DNA of 64,000 nucleotides from Nonomuraea roseoviolacea subsp. carminata (GTDB taxonomy: Bacteria; Actinomycetota; Actinomycetes; Streptosporangiales; Streptosporangiaceae): the NCBI RefSeq assembly GCF_024172185.1, contig NZ_JAMZEC010000001.1, forward strand, positions 8,097,001 to 8,161,000, given 5' to 3'. A model generated the notes under the pieces. The model made no database searches. It worked only from the letters and a program-made list of their open reading frames with translations, and was not told the DNA's origin. Both the position numbers and the translations under genes were made by a program. This document shows positions 1 to 7,580 of the stretch, in pieces. The stretch's first letter is position 1, and the number at the start of each line of letters is the position of its first letter.

Positions 1-977
1 TCGGCGCCGGGGGCCCGCGCCGTGGCGACGGCCCCGGCGGGCACCGCCACCGCCGCGGCGGCCACCGCCGCGACCACCCGCGCCGGACGCGGTCCGTGCC
101 GCAGCAGCGCCAGCGCGCCCATCAGCGCGACCGCCGCCACCAGGTAGACCACGTGCAGCCCCGACGGCCGGCCGGGCCAGTCGGGGCCGTGGAACAGCAC
201 GACCGGCAGGAACCAGCCGCCGTAGCCGCTCTGGTTGCCGTCGAGGTACGTGAACGCGCCCACCACGAACACCGCCAGCGGCGCCGCGACCGCCCACCGG
301 ACCCAGCGCGCCAGCACCGCGCCCAGGGCGGCGGCGAACGGCACCGCCAGGACCCCGGCCACCGCCTCGAACGGGTCCAGCCTCCCGGCCACCGGCCCCA
401 TGAACGCGCGGATCACCAGGTAGAGCGCCATCACCAGGGCCGCGATGCCGGTACCGGCGGCCACGACCGCGGCGACGGCGGCCGAGGTGCGCGACGCGGC
501 GCGGCCGGGCAGCGCGGCCAGCGCCTCCGGCACGCTCCGGCGCCGGTCGCGGGCGACGGCGAGGTGGGCGGACAGCAGCCCCGCCGCGGCGAGCAGCAGC
601 ATGGCCCCCGACATGCTCACCGGATCGATCGTCAGGTCCGGCAGCCACTCCCACACGGCCACCAGCCGCAGCACCAGGCAGAGGACGGCCGCGCCCCACA
701 GGAGGGGGCTGCGCAGCGCCCTGCGCAGCTCGAAGACGAACAACGCCGCCGCGCCCGGCCACCCCCCGGCCGCTCCTCCTGCGCCCGGCGGCCTCCTGGC
801 CGTCTCTCCTCCGCCAGGCTGCCTCCTGGCCGCGTCTCCTGCGTCCGGCCATCTTCTGGCCGTCCCTTCTCCGGCCGGCCACCTCCTGAGCGCCCCTCCT
901 CTGACCGGTCGTTCCGTGGTCGACCCCTCTCGGCCCGGCCGTTCACGGCCCGGCCACACCATCCGGCGCCCGGTCAT
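1..977 (-). CDS. ABC-2-type permease, cut by the window edge
   Basis: This reading frame stays open from an ATG at 977 to the left edge, so the C-terminus is missing. After about 78 polar, repetitive residues it shows several hydrophobic segments, for example LLWGAAVLCLVLRLVAV, MLLLAAAGLLSAHLAV and VVYLVAAVALMGALALL, as expected for an integral membrane protein. Its ATG overlaps the stop of the upstream ABC ATPase by four bases (ATGA), so it is probably the membrane partner of that ATPase. Residues 29-78 are five copies of a ten-residue Arg/Trp/Pro/Gly unit, which is unusual for a permease N-terminus. A true start inside or after the repeat cannot be excluded. No substrate can be assigned. 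Confidence 0.75.
   Translation of the reverse strand, partial: MTGRRMVWPGRERPGREGSTTERPVRGGALRRWPAGEGTARRWPDAGDAARRQPGGGETARRPPGAGGAAGGWPGAAALFVFELRRALRSPLLWGAAVLCLVLRLVAVWEWLPDLTIDPVSMSGAMLLLAAAGLLSAHLAVARDRRRSVPEALAALPGRAASRTSAAVAAVVAAGTGIAALVMALYLVIRAFMGPVAGRLDPFEAVAGVLAVPFAAALGAVLARWVRWAVAAPLAVFVVGAFTYLDGNQSGYGGWFLPVVLFHGPDWPGRPSGLHVVYLVAAVALMGALALLRHGPRPARVVAAVAAAAVAVPAGAVATARAPGA
744..893 (-). repeat. Five in-frame 30-bp tandem repeats coding a decapeptide
   Basis: Five consecutive 30-base units encode variants of (A/T)ARRWPxAGx at residues 29-78 of the permease. The copies have diverged from one another (ALRRWPAGEG, TARRWPDAGD, AARRQPGGGE, TARRPPGAGG, AAGGWPGAAA). The length is an exact multiple of three, so copy-number change would keep the frame. 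Confidence 0.85.
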
Positions 978-1831
978 GCCACGGCCTCCGCCCGCGCGCC
1001 GAGCAGCAGCAGGTAGCCGTCCTCGATGGCGGGCTCGGCCGGGGCGGCGCCCGCGGGGCGCTCGCCGACGACGCGGTGACGGCCCTCGGCCGTCCGCCAC
1101 CGCAGCACGGCGCCGGTGGGCGGCTCGTCGCAGATCCACACCTTCCCGGCCGCGACCCCGGCCAGGCCGCGCGGCGTCCCGTCGAACACGACACCGCCGC
1201 CGGACATCACGACCACGTGGTCGCACAGGGCGGCCACGTCCTCGGTCTGGTGGGTGGACAGCAGCACGGTGCGGTCCTCGCCGAGCCGGGAGACCAGGGC
1301 GCGGAAGCGCATGCGCTGCTCGGGGTCGAGGCCCACGGTGGGTTCGTCGAGGACGAGCAGCTCGGGGTCGGCGAGCAGGGCCTGCGCCAGCGCCAGGCGT
1401 TGCCTCATGCCGCCCGAGAGCGTGCGCACCTTCGCGTGGGCGCGCCCGGCCAGGTCCGTCTCCTCCAGCACCCGGCGCACCTCGCGGTGGCGGCGCGCGC
1501 GGTCGGTCAGCTCCTTGAGGATCGCGACGTAGTCGAGCAGCTCGAAGACGGTGAAGCGCGGGTAGAAGCCGGGGTCCTGCGGCAGGTAGCCCAGGCGGCG
1601 GCGCAGCGCGGTGCGCTGCTCGCGCCGGGCCGGGTCCAGGCCCAGCGCGGTGATCCGGCCGCCGTCGGGGGCCAGGGTGGTGGCCAGGCAGCGCAGCAGG
1701 GTCGTCTTGCCCGCGCCGTTCGGGCCGAGCAGCCCGGTCACGCCGGGCCCGATGCTCAGGTCGGCGCGGTCGAGCACGGTGTTGCGTCCGAAGCGCTTGG
1801 TCAGCGCGCGGATCTCCACGGTGGCGTTCAC
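974..1831 (-). CDS. ABC transporter ATP-binding protein
   Basis: A 285-residue ABC ATPase that should power the membrane protein encoded just downstream. It has Walker A GPNGAGKT (36-43), a Q-loop in GYLPQD (about 81-86), the signature LSGGMRQR (138-145), Walker B LLVLDEP (158-164) and a switch His in STHQ. Sequence style and pairing with an ABC-2-like permease suggest an exporter or antibiotic-resistance/lantibiotic-immunity type. The GTG start at 1831 overlaps the upstream stop by four bases, so translation is probably coupled. The frame remains open further upstream, but that stretch is antisense-free shadow of the zinc-finger gene. The C-terminal 60 residues after the catalytic domain are typical of this exporter group. 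Confidence 0.92.
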   Translation of the reverse strand: MNATVEIRALTKRFGRNTVLDRADLSIGPGVTGLLGPNGAGKTTLLRCLATTLAPDGGRITALGLDPARREQRTALRRRLGYLPQDPGFYPRFTVFELLDYVAILKELTDRARRHREVRRVLEETDLAGRAHAKVRTLSGGMRQRLALAQALLADPELLVLDEPTVGLDPEQRMRFRALVSRLGEDRTVLLSTHQTEDVAALCDHVVVMSGGGVVFDGTPRGLAGVAAGKVWICDEPPTGAVLRWRTAEGRHRVVGERPAGAAPAEPAIEDGYLLLLGARAEAVA

Positions 1832-2652
1832 CGGCGTTCTCCCAGGGTGAGGCGGCGGTGCCGCAGGCGGACGAGGACGAGCAGGGCGAGCACGGCGCCG
1901 CCGTACAGGGGCTGTGACGCCGGATGGAACGGCAGGAACCGGTCGTGGAGCGCGCCGTCGCAGAGCAGCACCGCGGCGAACCACCCGGTGGTGAGCAGTG
2001 CGCCGGCGAGCAGCGGCGGCAGGCGACCCGACAGGGCCAGCAGGGCGAGGCCGAGCGTGAGCGCCGGCAGCAGCCAGGCGGCGCTCAGCCCGAGCGGCCC
2101 GGGGAGCAGCAGCGTCGCCGCGCCGGTCATCCCGAGCGCGACGGACAGCACGGAGACGGCCCGCAGCAGGAAGAGCCGCGCCCCGGCCATCGGGGTGGCG
2201 GCGTGCAGCTCGTACGCGGGGTCCACCGAGCGGCCGTAGGCCAGCGCGATCCCCGCCACCGGCAGCACCGGCGCGGTCACCAGGAAGGCCAGCAGCACGT
2301 CGGGGTCGCCGGAGGTGGCCCGGGCCGCGACCACCGCGAACGCCAGCACGGCGGTCACCGCCACCAGCCACGCGCGGGTCAGGGAGGGCGTGGCCGTGAG
2401 CAACCGGGCCGTGTGCTCCGGCACCCCGGCCCGGACCAGGAGCCGCGTGCCGGGTCCCGGCCGCGGCCGGTCCACGACGTCCTCGATCCGTTCCCAGGCC
2501 GCCGCCAGCCACTCCTCCTCGTACGGCACGGCCGCGCGGCAGCGGGCGCACCGGGCGACGTGCGCCTCCACCGACATGACCTGGACGGGATCGAGACGCC
2601 CCGCCGTGTAGCGCCGCACCAGGTCGGCGGGCGGATGCCAGACAGCGCTCAC
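1828..2652 (-). CDS. Zinc-finger integral membrane protein, possible anti-sigma factor
   Basis: A 274-residue protein with an N-terminal anti-sigma-type zinc finger, His31-x3-Cys35-x2-Cys38 (EAHVARCARC), followed by about five or six hydrophobic segments from residue 95 on. The layout matches ZAS-type membrane anti-sigma factors, but the membrane part is larger than a classic single-span anti-sigma factor. It sits between the ECF sigma gene and the ABC genes with GTGA overlaps on both sides, which supports a sensor or anti-sigma role for that sigma factor. Alternatively it could be a permease subunit carrying a regulatory zinc finger. GTG at 2652 was chosen because it makes the four-base overlap. 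Confidence 0.8.
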   Translation of the reverse strand: MSAVWHPPADLVRRYTAGRLDPVQVMSVEAHVARCARCRAAVPYEEEWLAAAWERIEDVVDRPRPGPGTRLLVRAGVPEHTARLLTATPSLTRAWLVAVTAVLAFAVVAARATSGDPDVLLAFLVTAPVLPVAGIALAYGRSVDPAYELHAATPMAGARLFLLRAVSVLSVALGMTGAATLLLPGPLGLSAAWLLPALTLGLALLALSGRLPPLLAGALLTTGWFAAVLLCDGALHDRFLPFHPASQPLYGGAVLALLVLVRLRHRRLTLGERR

Positions 2653-3329
2653 GCGAGGAACCCCCTGAGCTGTGCTTTGGCCCGCATGACGCGGGTCTTG
2701 ACGGTGCCCTCGGGGACGCCGAGGAGGCGGGCGGCCTCGCGCACGGTCAGGCCGTCCAGGACGGTCGCCTGGATGGCGGCCCGCAGGTCGGGGGAGAGCC
2801 GGGCCAGCGCCGTGCCGAGATCGCCGTGCTCGACCCCGACCAGGACCGCGTCCTCGGCCGACTCGGTGACGCCGCCCGCCGCGCCGATCCAGCCCGCCGC
2901 ACCGATCCAGCCCGCCGCGCCGGACCAGCCGTTCCCCGAGCCGGACCAGCCGCTCGCCGTGCCCGACCCGACGCCCGACCCGACGCCCGGGAGGCCGCCC
3001 GGCGCGGGGGCGGCGCCGCTCTTGCGCAGCAGCGAGACGAGCCGGCGGACGGCGATCGTCCACATCCACGCCGCGGCGTCCCCCTGAGTGGCGCGGTAGC
3101 GGTGGGCGCCGCGCCAGATGGCCACGAAGGCGTCCTGGAGCGCCTCGTCCACCAGGCCGGGATCCGCGCAGCGGCGGGCCAGCCGGGCCCGCAGCCAGGG
3201 CGCGTGCCGCCGGTGCAGGATCTTCAGCGCCTCGGTCCGCTCGGCGGCCACGGCCTGGAGGAGTTCGGCGTCGTCACTGTCGGGCCCGATGGGAGGGGGC
3301 TCCCTGCGCCGGGCGAGGAATCGGTGCAC
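2649..3329 (-). CDS. ECF-type RNA polymerase sigma factor
   Basis: A 226-residue sigma-70 family protein. Region 2 is seen in DEALQDAFVAIWRGAHRYR followed by AWMWTIAVRRLVSLLRK. Region 4 is at the C-terminus, with the HTH REAARLLGVPEGTVKTRVMRAK. The two regions are joined by an unusual linker of about 45 residues rich in Gly, Ser and Trp, including GWIGAAGWIGAAG. The GTG start at 3329 follows an AGGGAG site. It heads the operon and overlaps the zinc-finger gene by four bases, so the gene next door is its likely regulator. The target promoter is unknown and may include its own. Confidence 0.92.
   Translation of the reverse strand: MHRFLARRREPPPIGPDSDDAELLQAVAAERTEALKILHRRHAPWLRARLARRCADPGLVDEALQDAFVAIWRGAHRYRATQGDAAAWMWTIAVRRLVSLLRKSGAAPAPGGLPGVGSGVGSGTASGWSGSGNGWSGAAGWIGAAGWIGAAGGVTESAEDAVLVGVEHGDLGTALARLSPDLRAAIQATVLDGLTVREAARLLGVPEGTVKTRVMRAKAQLRGFLA
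2875..2928 (-). repeat. Three 18-bp tandem repeats in the sigma-factor linker
   Basis: Three copies of an 18-base unit (cccgccgcgccgatccag with one or two changes) run back to back. They encode the Gly-Trp-Ile/Ser-Gly-Ala-Ala repeats in the linker between sigma regions 2 and 4, and a 12-base Pro/Asp-type repeat on the plus strand follows nearby at about 2959-2988. All units keep the reading frame. Confidence 0.85.
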
Positions 3330-3386
3330 ATCTCCCTCTATCGCGGCGCCGACGCCGTCCGGTTCCCCGAACCGGGAAAAAGTGCT

Positions 3387-3428
3387 ACTTGACGTTCATG
3401 AGCAAGTACTTGCTATCGTCTGTCAAGT
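3387..3428 (+). promoter_or_regulatory. Promoter with nested palindromic operator
   Basis: A -35 like TTGACG (3389-3394) and a -10 like TGCTAT/TATCGT (3411-3419) precede the GTG start at 3427. Between them lies a perfect 14-bp palindrome AGCAAGTACTTGCT (3401-3414). It is flanked by outer inverted arms ACTTGAC (3387-3393) and GTCAAGT (3422-3428), the second touching the start codon. Binding there would block the promoter. The HTH protein encoded downstream is the obvious candidate, which is an inference. Confidence 0.6.
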
Positions 3429-3936
3429 GAGTACGAGTGAGGAGCACGTCGCGCTCGCCAGGGAGCTGGCCGCGCTGGTCGAGCGGCGGGTCGTCGATCC
3501 ACTGGAGATCCTCTTCGGCGGCGGCCCGGGTGACGGGGACGGCGACCCCGTCGGCCTGGTCCGCGAGCGCCTGCGGATCGAGTCCGAGGTGTGGGCCGCG
3601 CAACTGCTGGGGCCCGACCAGCGGACGGCGGTCCACGCCGCGGCGCGGCTGATCGCGGCGCTCTATCCCGGCGACGGCCCGTTCGACCCGCCCGACGCGT
3701 GGTGGGGCACGGCCTTCGGCAGGGCGGTGGCCCGGCGCGCCGGTCACCCCGGCCGGGACGCGGTGCCGTTCGCCACCGCCGGGGCGATGCTCGGCATCAC
3801 CCGGCAGGGCGTCCACGACCTCGTCAAGCGGGGCAAGCTCGACCGGCACCCCGACGGCGGGGTGACCACCCGATCCGTCCAGGAACGACTCAACCGACCT
3901 CAGGAGCGCCATGCCGCACGACCTGACCATCACTGA
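3427..3936 (+). CDS. HTH DNA-binding protein, probable autoregulator
   Basis: A 169-residue protein beginning VSTSEEHV. The C-terminal part (ATAGAMLGITRQGVHDLVKRGKL, then RSVQERL) looks like an excisionase/MerR-type helix-turn-helix. The N-terminal 100 residues, with a PPDAWWGTAFGRAVARR segment, are not assigned to a family I can name. The frame stays open far upstream, but GTG 3427 is the first start after the promoter and lies so close to it that the message may be leaderless. Its last 26 bases overlap the start of the alpha/beta hydrolase gene, so the two are co-transcribed and probably coupled. The nested palindrome over its promoter suggests autoregulation. Confidence 0.75.
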   Translation: MSTSEEHVALARELAALVERRVVDPLEILFGGGPGDGDGDPVGLVRERLRIESEVWAAQLLGPDQRTAVHAAARLIAALYPGDGPFDPPDAWWGTAFGRAVARRAGHPGRDAVPFATAGAMLGITRQGVHDLVKRGKLDRHPDGGVTTRSVQERLNRPQERHAARPDHH

Positions 3937-4735
3937 CCACGACGTCCCCCTCGCCGTGCGCGACCACGGCGGGCCCGGCGACCCGGTGCTCCTCCTCCAC
4001 GGGCTCGGCGGCACGCTGGACGCCTGGGACGGTCTCGACCTGGGTGGCCGCCGGGCCGTGGCCGTGGATCTGCGCGGCCACGGCCGCTCCGGCGACGGGC
4101 CGTGGACGTGGGAGCGCGTGCTGGACGACGTCGAGGCCGTGGCGCGGGCCCTGGACCTCGGGGAGCCGGCGATCGTCGGGCACTCGCTCGGCGGGATGCT
4201 CGCCGTCCAGTGGGCCCTGCGCCATCCCGCCTGCCCGGGCGTCGTGAACCTCGACGGCCTGCGCTCGGCCGAGAGCGACCCGGGCGACTACCCGGGCATG
4301 GACCCGGCCGCGCGGGACGAGGAGCTGGCCAAGCTCCGGGCCATGTTCGACGCGCAGGCCGCGGCCATGGGCGGCCCGCTGCCCGCCGAGGCCCGGGCGA
4401 TGTTCCCCGCCAGGGCCCTGGTGGAGAGGGACGGGGAGACGTACGCCCGGCCCGGCCCGGAGCTGCTGGAAGCGGTGCGGTACACGCCGGAGTTCCGCGA
4501 CACGATCCCGCTGCTGCGCCGGGTGGCCTGCCCCGCGCTGGTGGTGATCCCCACCCAGGACCCGCCGGGCATGCCGGGCGGTGAGCTGATGGCGGCCTTC
4601 CGGAGAGGGGTGCGGCGCGACCTCGCCGGGCTGCCGCCCCACATCCGCGTGGAGGAGCTGGACGCGAGCCACGACATGCTCGCCGAGCGGCGGGACGCGG
4701 TCGCCGCGCTCGTACGCGACTTCCTCGCGGCCTGA
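3911..4735 (+). CDS. Alpha/beta hydrolase
   Basis: A 274-residue alpha/beta-hydrolase-fold enzyme. The oxyanion region LLLHGLGG is at about 28-34, the nucleophile elbow GHSLGG has Ser92, and the likely catalytic His254 is in DASHDML. An acidic residue near VIPTQDP should complete the triad. Length and motifs fit esterases and C-C bond hydrolases, and the natural substrate is not evident. It overlaps the preceding HTH gene by 26 bases, which suggests that HTH protein controls it. There is no signal peptide, so it acts in the cytoplasm. Confidence 0.9.
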   Translation: MPHDLTITDHDVPLAVRDHGGPGDPVLLLHGLGGTLDAWDGLDLGGRRAVAVDLRGHGRSGDGPWTWERVLDDVEAVARALDLGEPAIVGHSLGGMLAVQWALRHPACPGVVNLDGLRSAESDPGDYPGMDPAARDEELAKLRAMFDAQAAAMGGPLPAEARAMFPARALVERDGETYARPGPELLEAVRYTPEFRDTIPLLRRVACPALVVIPTQDPPGMPGGELMAAFRRGVRRDLAGLPPHIRVEELDASHDMLAERRDAVAALVRDFLAA

Positions 4736-4739
4736 CCGG

Positions 4740-4824
4740 ACGGGCGGCGGGACCAGACGGGCGGCGGGACCAGACGGGCGGCGGGACCGGACGGGCGGCA
4801 GGACCGGACGGGCGGCGTGACCGG
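4740..4824. repeat. Five 17-bp tandem repeats between convergent genes
   Basis: Five adjacent copies of acgggcggcgggaccag (with single-base variants) fill almost the whole gap between the hydrolase stop (4735) and the cupin stop (4836). There are no spacers, so this is not a CRISPR array. Function is unknown; it may be a slippage product. Confidence 0.9.
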
Positions 4825-4835
4825 GCCCCGGGGGC

Positions 4836-5354
4836 TCAGCCTCTGCGGGTGAAGCCGCCCTGCGGCCCGGTGGCGATGTCGGTGAAGTAGCTGTCGTGCT
4901 CGACGAAGAAGCGGGCGCGTTCCTCGTCGGTGAGCCCGGCCAGTTCGGTGATGCCCTCGAAGTAGCCCTCGCGCGGCGCCCCCGGCGCGAACAGCATGAG
5001 CATCGAGGCCGGCTCGCCGGAGTCGTTGCGGAAGGCGTGCAGCCCGCCGACGGGGACGTAGAGGAAGTCGCCCGCGGTGGCCTCGACCCAGCGTTCGCCG
5101 TCGAACAGGCTCATCCGGCCGGACAGGATGAAGAACGACTCCGAGATCGTCCGGTGGAAGTGCAGGCTGGGCCCGCCGGGGGCGCCGTTCATGTCGACGC
5201 GGTACAGGCCGAACTCGCCGTCGGTGGAGGCGGTGGTGGCCAGGTAGTGGTACGCGCCGCCGCCCGTGACCAGGTCGGGTGTCGCGGTCGCGGGACGGAA
5301 GGCGGCGTTGATCTCGCCGGTCTCGCCGTAGTAGCGGGGGCTGGGGTAGGTCAT
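4836..5354 (-). CDS. Cupin-domain protein
   Basis: A 172-residue single-domain cupin. Metal-binding pattern: His65, His67 and Glu72 in SLHFHRTISE, then His106 in GLHAF. Conserved Gly and Pro turns surround them (FILSGRMSLFDG, AGDFLYVP). Such proteins bind a metal and may act as dioxygenases or isomerases or only bind a ligand. A GAGGAG site overlaps the stop of the upstream hydrolase, ten bases away, so the two are co-transcribed. The operon faces a MarR gene whose intergenic operators probably control it. Confidence 0.88.
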   Translation of the reverse strand: MTYPSPRYYGETGEINAAFRPATATPDLVTGGGAYHYLATTASTDGEFGLYRVDMNGAPGGPSLHFHRTISESFFILSGRMSLFDGERWVEATAGDFLYVPVGGLHAFRNDSGEPASMLMLFAPGAPREGYFEGITELAGLTDEERARFFVEHDSYFTDIATGPQGGFTRRG

Positions 5355-5364
5355 GGCAGGCTCC

Positions 5365-6153
5365 TCAGGCGGTGATGAAGTCGCGGGTCAGGCCGATGAT
5401 CCGGGAGGGGTCGGTGAACCAGTCCATGTGCCCCTCGCCCTCGATCTCGACCAGCCGGCTGTCCTTGATCCCGGCGTGCAGGTGCCGGGAGCCCTCGATG
5501 GGCACCATCTCGTCGGCGGTGAAGCCGACGACCAGGGTGGGCGCCACGACGCGGGACAGCCGCTCGCGCAGGTCCACCTGCAGGCAGACCTCGATCTGCT
5601 TGTCCACGCCCGCGGGCCACACGTCGTTCTGGGCGGCGGCCAGCGCCTCGTGGCCCCAGCCGTCCAGGACGCGCGGCGCGAACCCCTGCAACGCCATGAA
5701 CCGCTTGTAGAGGCCGAGGTCGGTGGCGTACAGGTCGCGCCAGAAGGAGAAGTTGAACCGGTCGCGCGGTCCGGTGGTGTGCGCCCACGAGCCGACCAGG
5801 ACGAGCCGGCGCACCAGCTCGGGGTGCTCGGCGGCGACCGCGGCGGCGATGGCGCCGCCGAGGGAGAAGCCGAGCAGGTCCACGGGCTCGCCGCCGCCGG
5901 TCGCGCGGATGGCGGCGACGGCCTGGGCGGTCAGCAGTTCGACGCTCGGCGCCGCGGTGCCGTCCTCGGTGTCGCCGCTGCCGGAGAAGTTGGGCCGCAC
6001 CACGGTGCGGATGCCGGTGAAGTGGTCGACGACGTTGCCGAACACCCGGTCGGCGTCGCCGCCGGTGCCGTGCAGCAGCACCAGGCCGGGGCCGTCGCCG
6101 GCGATCTCGTAGTGGACGCGGCCGCCGCCGAGCGCGACAGAGGTCATGGGCAT
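5365..6153 (-). CDS. Alpha/beta hydrolase
   Basis: A 262-residue alpha/beta hydrolase with LLHGTGG (27-32), the nucleophile elbow GFSLGG (Ser97) and catalytic His242 in GEGHMDW. The acid is probably in GFTADEMVP. A GGAGAA site six bases ahead supports the ATG at 6153; a second ATG three codons in is also possible. It leads a two-gene operon with the cupin and is transcribed away from a MarR regulator. The arrangement resembles small MarR-controlled detoxification or signal-hydrolysis loci. Substrate unknown. Confidence 0.9.
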   Translation of the reverse strand: MPMTSVALGGGRVHYEIAGDGPGLVLLHGTGGDADRVFGNVVDHFTGIRTVVRPNFSGSGDTEDGTAAPSVELLTAQAVAAIRATGGGEPVDLLGFSLGGAIAAAVAAEHPELVRRLVLVGSWAHTTGPRDRFNFSFWRDLYATDLGLYKRFMALQGFAPRVLDGWGHEALAAAQNDVWPAGVDKQIEVCLQVDLRERLSRVVAPTLVVGFTADEMVPIEGSRHLHAGIKDSRLVEIEGEGHMDWFTDPSRIIGLTRDFITA

Positions 6154-6205
6154 GACGTTCTCCAGAACGATCAGAGGGAGGGCAAGGCGGCCGCCTTTGC
6201 TAAAA

Positions 6206-6265
6206 TCTCAACGTTAAGAGAACATCACATCGACCGTCTCAACGTCAAATCTCTTAATGTTGAGA
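6206..6265. promoter_or_regulatory. Cluster of inverted repeats, probable MarR operators
   Basis: The gap between the hydrolase and marR carries TCTCAACGTTAAGAGA (6206-6221), TCTCAACGTC (6237-6246) and TCTCTTAATGTTGAGA (6250-6265). The first and third are near-complementary, 15 of 16 positions, and the second and third form TCTCAAC/GTTGAGA arms. The stretch is A/T-rich compared with its surroundings. Placement between divergent genes implies control of both. Confidence 0.75.
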
Positions 6266-6288
6266 CAGTGAGCATTGAGGGATCTGCC

Positions 6289-6786
6289 GTGGATGACGCG
6301 ACCGACATGCTGATGGCCCAGTGGCGTCGCGAACGCCCCGACCTGGACTTCTGGCCGGTGGGGGTCGTGGGCCGGGTGACCCGGCTGGCCGCCCTGCTGC
6401 AGAAGGAGTTCAGGGAGTTCTTCGCCCGGCACGGCCTGGAGAAGGGCGAGTGGGACGTCATGGCGCTGCTGCGCCGGTCCGGCGAGCCGTACGAGCTGAG
6501 CGCGGGCGCCCTGCTGAAGGAGACCATGGTCACCTCCGGGGCGATCACCAACCGCATCGACCGGATGGAGGCCAAGGGGCTGGTCGAGCGGGTCCGGGAT
6601 CCCGCCGACCGCCGGTCCGTCATCGTCCGCCTGACGCGGCGCGGCGTGGAGGCGTGCGACGAGGTGATCGCGCTGCACATGGCCAACGAGGCGCGCCTGC
6701 TGGCGGCGCTGGGCGAGGACGACCGCGAGGACCTGGCGGCCCTGCTGCGCCGGGTCCTGGTCGACCTCGGCGACACATCCCTGTGA
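6289..6786 (+). CDS. MarR-family transcriptional regulator
   Basis: A 165-residue winged-helix regulator. The HTH is in YELSAGALLKETMVTSGAITNRIDRMEAKGLVERV and the wing in RDPADRRSVIVRLTRRG. GTG 6289 has a GAGGGA site six bases ahead (6277-6282). A GTG at 6268 is possible but lies inside the operator cluster with no ribosome site. Divergent from the hydrolase-cupin operon, it probably represses both and responds to a small aromatic or lipophilic ligand, as is common in the family. Confidence 0.9.
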   Translation: MDDATDMLMAQWRRERPDLDFWPVGVVGRVTRLAALLQKEFREFFARHGLEKGEWDVMALLRRSGEPYELSAGALLKETMVTSGAITNRIDRMEAKGLVERVRDPADRRSVIVRLTRRGVEACDEVIALHMANEARLLAALGEDDREDLAALLRRVLVDLGDTSL

Positions 6787-6789
6787 CGC

Positions 6790-6827
6790 CCGGGGCCGGG
6801 TTCCCGCGCGCGCGAGCCCGGCCCCGG
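6790..6827. terminator. Stem-loop between convergent marR and gntR genes
   Basis: CCGGGGCCGGG (6790-6800) pairs with CCCGGCCCCGG (6817-6827) in an 11-bp GC stem with a 16-base loop. It lies between two converging stop codons, as expected for a two-way terminator. Confidence 0.7.
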
Positions 6828-6835
6828 ACGAGTGG

Positions 6836-7480
6836 TCAGGAGGCGGGGATGCGGGACATCATGCGCTCCATGCCGTTGACCCAGTTGTCGCGCAACGCCT
6901 GGACGGCCTCGGCCCGGTCGCCGGTCATGAGCAGTTCGGCCACCCGGCAGTGCTCGGCGGCCTCGCGTTCGAGCGGCGTGTCGTCGCTCGCCAGCAGGTG
7001 GGCGTAGCGGCGCAGCCCCGCCTTGACGCTGGTGATGAGGTCGATCAGCCGCTCGTTGCGGCAGCCGCTGACGAGCAGGTCGTGCCACTCGTCGTCGTGG
7101 CGCTCTATCACGTGCTGCTCGGCGATCCGGTCGGGGAAGTCGCGCGCCATCCGCAGCAGCTCGGGCGCGATCTCGCGCAGGTAGGCCGGATCGGAGCGGT
7201 CGAGGGCCAGCGCCTCCAGCCCCGCCACGATCTCGCAGAGCTCCCTGAACTCCTTCCTGCTCACCGGGGCGAACCGGAATCCGCGCCCCTGGGTGCTCTC
7301 CAGGACGCCCTCGCCCGCCATGGTGATCAGCGCCTCGCGCAGGGGGGTGCGGCTGACACCGAGCTCGGCCGCCAGCGCGACCTCGTTGATGTCGGTGCCC
7401 GCGGCGAAGTCTCCCCGGTCGAGCCTGCCCAGCAGCTCTTCGCGGATCTGCTCGCGTAGCGGTCGCCGGTCGATCGGCAT
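6836..7480 (-). CDS. GntR/FadR-type regulator with FCD domain
   Basis: A 214-residue regulator. The N-terminal winged helix spans about residues 8-70 (INEVALAAELGVSRTPLREALITMAGEGVLE), followed by an all-helical FCD ligand domain with His/Asp metal-site candidates (RHDDEWHDLL, AEHCRV). A GAAGGAG site precedes the ATG at 7480. It is divergent from the beta-galactosidase operon and is the likely repressor of that operon. FCD domains usually bind carboxylic-acid or sugar-acid ligands, which hints that the inducer may be an acidic metabolite rather than a neutral sugar. Confidence 0.92.
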   Translation of the reverse strand: MPIDRRPLREQIREELLGRLDRGDFAAGTDINEVALAAELGVSRTPLREALITMAGEGVLESTQGRGFRFAPVSRKEFRELCEIVAGLEALALDRSDPAYLREIAPELLRMARDFPDRIAEQHVIERHDDEWHDLLVSGCRNERLIDLITSVKAGLRRYAHLLASDDTPLEREAAEHCRVAELLMTGDRAEAVQALRDNWVNGMERMMSRIPAS

Positions 7481-7518
7481 GACGCTCCTTCGGTTTCGGC
7501 CGTGCCCAATACTAGCCC

Positions 7519-7556
7519 TTGACGTGATTCAAAATACTGCACTATGAATTCTGAAT
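7519..7556 (+). promoter_or_regulatory. Promoter and putative GntR operator of the glycoside operon
   Basis: TTGACG (7519-7524), an 18-base spacer and TATGAA (7543-7548) make a good sigma-70 type promoter ahead of the GH42 gene. ATTCA (7527-7531) and TGAAT (7545-7549) form an inverted repeat over it, and ATTCTGAAT follows at 7548-7556. These are candidates for the GntR site. Confidence 0.6.
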
Positions 7557-7580
7557 ACAAAAGACAGGAGGGAGTGTCGA

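Noticed and set aside
3398..3430. Ten-codon frame MSKYLLSSVK in the HTH promoter
   Set aside because: It coincides with the palindrome and -10 region and lacks a ribosome site; more likely chance.
4740..4824. CRISPR-like array
   Set aside because: Repeats are 17 bp, directly adjacent and without spacers; no cas genes are in the window.
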